Shown here: in pieces, positions 5,392 to 6,859 of the stretch
Position numbering within the stretch: position 1 is the first letter of the stretch
How the letters are laid out: the number at the start of each line of letters is the position of its first letter
Notes under the pieces: model-generated
Seen by the model: only the letters and a program-made list of their open reading frames with translations
What the model was told of the DNA's origin: nothing
The model's database searches: none
Translations under genes and position numbers: made by a program
Assembly: GCA_002695115.1 (NCBI GenBank)
Contig: NZOA01000066.1
Location: forward strand, 9,244-16,102
Reading direction: 5' to 3'
Length of the DNA: 6,859 nt
Source: Planctomycetota bacterium
Lineage (GTDB): Bacteria; Planctomycetota; UBA8108

Positions 5392-6279
5392 ATGATTCGT
5401 TCTCTTCGTACCCTGCTCCTGCTCGTCTTGGCGGTGCTGTTCCTTTCGTCATCGGCCGACGCGGCCGACAAGCTTCGCCTGCTGATCATCGATGGACAGA
5501 ACAACCACAATTGGAGAGTCATGACTCCGCCGATGAAGGCCAAGCTGGAGTCGACAGGTCGATTTGTGGTTGAGGTCGCGACCACCCCCGGTGGAAAAGG
5601 AGCAAAGGAAGATTGGGACAAATTCCGTCCGGACTTTTCAAAATTCGATGTAGTTCTCAGCAATTACAACGGCCAGTCCTGGCCCGAGCCGGTCAACAAG
5701 GGGCTCGAGAAATTCGTCAGCGGCGGCGGGGGCCTGGTGATTATCCACGCGGCCAACAACTCTTTCGGCGGCTGGAAGGAGTACAACAAGATGATCGCGC
5801 TTGGCTGGAGGAACAATAAATACGGGGACCGCCTGACAGTCGATGACTCGGGGAAGCCCGTCATTACCCCGGCTGGGAAGGGCCCCGGGGCCGGTCATGG
5901 CCGCCAGCACGCCTTCGAGATCGTGGTACGCGACAGCGAGCATCCTGTCATGAAGGGCATGCCGAAGAAATGGATGCACGCCAGGGACGAGCTGTACCAC
6001 GGTCAGCGCGGACCGGCTAAGCTGCATCTGCTCGCGACGGCCTGGTCCGACAAGAAGACCGGCGGCACGGGCGCTCACGAGCCCATGATCTGGTTTGTGC
6101 CCTACGGCAAGGGGCGCGTATTCACCACCGTCATGGGGCATGTTACCCCGACGGATTCGATACGTTGCGTGGGATTCCAGACGGTCATGTGTCGGGGTTC
6201 GGAATGGGCCGCCACCGGGAAGGTTAGCATTCCCATCCCGGATGATTTCCCCACCGACAAGGTGAAGCTCGCTCCCTGA
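5392..6279 (+). CDS. secreted ThuA-like domain protein
   Basis: The 295-residue protein starts at ATG 5392, preceded by a purine-rich AGAGAGGAAAAGAAGG. A Sec signal peptide is clear: MIRSLR, a Leu/Val-rich core and likely cleavage after SSADA near residue 25. The mature part is a single ThuA-like domain with a class I glutamine-amidotransferase-like flavodoxin fold. Its segments are LRLLIIDGQNNHNW (28-41), FDVVLSNYNGQSWP, GGGGLVIIHAANNSF, ARDELYHG, PMIWFVPYGKGRVF and GFQTVMCRGSEWAATG. ThuA was named for trehalose utilisation in Sinorhizobium, where it acts with a dehydrogenase on 3-keto-disaccharides. The usual amidotransferase Cys nucleophile is not evident at the expected elbow, as is common here. 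Secreted copies are abundant in PVC bacteria and often accompany DUF1080 proteins, one of which ends at the left edge of this window. The substrate is unknown. It appears to be its own transcription unit. Confidence 0.88.
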   Translation: MIRSLRTLLLLVLAVLFLSSSADAADKLRLLIIDGQNNHNWRVMTPPMKAKLESTGRFVVEVATTPGGKGAKEDWDKFRPDFSKFDVVLSNYNGQSWPEPVNKGLEKFVSGGGGLVIIHAANNSFGGWKEYNKMIALGWRNNKYGDRLTVDDSGKPVITPAGKGPGAGHGRQHAFEIVVRDSEHPVMKGMPKKWMHARDELYHGQRGPAKLHLLATAWSDKKTGGTGAHEPMIWFVPYGKGRVFTTVMGHVTPTDSIRCVGFQTVMCRGSEWAATGKVSIPIPDDFPTDKVKLAP

Positions 6280-6287
6280 AGCACGAC

Positions 6288-6300
6288 GGAAGAAGCTTCC
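6288..6300. terminator. short hairpin between the convergent ThuA and dus genes
   Basis: GGAAG (6288-6292) pairs with CTTCC (6296-6300) around an AAG loop, in the 23-base gap between the two convergent stop codons. Neither side has a real T-run. It could serve both transcripts as a weak bidirectional terminator or end stabiliser. Confidence 0.25.
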
Positions 6301-6302
6301 TC

Positions 6303-6859
6303 TCAGGCCGGATCCTGGTGGATGGCCTGCATGCAGGGGTCTTCGTAGAGCTTCTGGAAAACGTTCCACCAGTCCTCGCTGGAGCGGGAGGCGATGAAAG
6401 CCGCCTCGGCGGTGTCCGGGTCGGGGTGGTGCCGAGAAAATTTGATTCCGAATTTGCGCATGAGTTTCCGGGTTTTGCTCTCACAGTGAACCCGGCGGCA
6501 GAGCTTGAAGTGTTCCTTCAGAACAGTTCCCTGTTCCCGGAGGCTTGGTGGCCGGGGCTTTTTTCCTTCCAGCAGGAGCAGGGCCTGGCGGAAGATCCAG
6601 GGGTTCCCGATGGAGCCCCTGGCAACGGAGACGCCCGCGACTCCAGTGCGTGAGATCATCTCGAAGATCGATTCGGCGGTGAAGATGTCGCCCGAGCCCA
6701 TGATCCTGAAGGCGGGGTAGCGCCTGGTCAACTCAGCGAGAAAGCTCCACCTCGAGGGGCCGTCGTATTTCTGGCGCACGGTACGCCCGTGGACGGTCGC
6801 CGCGAAGAATCCCTGTTCAATCGTTTCTTCCAGGATGCGGTAGAAGAGAGCCTCGGATT
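6303..6859 (-). CDS. tRNA-dihydrouridine synthase, C-terminal part (5' truncated by window end)
   Basis: The minus-strand frame is open to the window edge, giving the last 184 or so residues of a cytoplasmic flavoenzyme. It reduces specific tRNA uridines to dihydrouridine with FMN and NAD(P)H. ATVHGRTVRQKYDG is the conserved FMN-phosphate and tRNA-contact region. RIMGSGDIFT and VSVARGSIGNPWIFRQ are the other FMN-binding loops of the Dus TIM barrel. The C-terminal helical tRNA-binding domain follows, including RKLMRKFGIKFSRHHPDP and EDWWNVFQKLY; this form is familiar to me from Planctomycetota and Verrucomicrobiota Dus proteins. An internal GTG at 6779 falls in the middle of the barrel and is not a start. 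The stop is TGA at 6305-6303. The DusB-like subgroup is most likely, but the N-terminal half with the catalytic Cys lies outside the window, so I give no symbol. It converges on the ThuA gene. Confidence 0.92.
   Translation of the reverse strand, partial: SEALFYRILEETIEQGFFAATVHGRTVRQKYDGPSRWSFLAELTRRYPAFRIMGSGDIFTAESIFEMISRTGVAGVSVARGSIGNPWIFRQALLLLEGKKPRPPSLREQGTVLKEHFKLCRRVHCESKTRKLMRKFGIKFSRHHPDPDTAEAAFIASRSSEDWWNVFQKLYEDPCMQAIHQDPA

Noticed and set aside
4847..5452. 201-codon minus-strand open frame across the 3' end of the Rho-family gene
   Set aside because: Its composition is low-complexity Ser/Arg/Pro, and it covers the conserved ATPase region of the sense gene. It is a shadow.
5638..6369. 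243-codon minus-strand open frame antisense to the ThuA-like gene
   Set aside because: The sense frame has a signal peptide and all ThuA motifs. The antisense frame shows no domain and also runs into the dus gene.

Overview
The window looks like chromosomal DNA of a GC-rich, Gram-negative bacterium. A TonB-dependent receptor implies an outer membrane. The DUF1080 and ThuA-like proteins, and the C-terminal half of the Dus protein, are of kinds I associate with Planctomycetota and Verrucomicrobiota, so I infer a PVC-group origin with a lean to Planctomycetota. No 16S gene or other decisive marker is present, so this stays an inference. I see no mobile element, CRISPR array, tRNA or rRNA.

Layout from left to right: (1) the C-terminal end of a DUF1080 (3-keto-disaccharide hydrolase-like) protein on the plus strand; (2) a convergent, complete FecA-like TonB-dependent receptor on the minus strand; (3) a compact intergenic region with repeated CCAAAC elements and inverted repeats, from which the receptor and (4) a plus-strand CaCA-family Na+/Ca2+ antiporter diverge; (5) a roughly 340-base stretch with a consensus -10 box and no convincing gene; (6) a Rho-family hexameric ATPase in which most RNA-contact and inter-subunit residues of classical Rho are changed; (7) a secreted ThuA-like protein; (8) a convergent, 5'-truncated tRNA-dihydrouridine synthase on the minus strand.

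There is little sign of a single operon, and most genes appear to be separate transcription units. The receptor and the antiporter both concern ion or metal traffic across the envelope and share a repeat-rich divergent control region. The DUF1080 end and the ThuA protein fit the 3-keto-sugar or glycan catabolism common in this group. The two most interesting points are the degenerate Rho paralogue, which may be an ATPase no longer acting as a standard terminator, and the phased CCAAAC cluster upstream of the receptor, which looks like an operator for an unidentified regulator.
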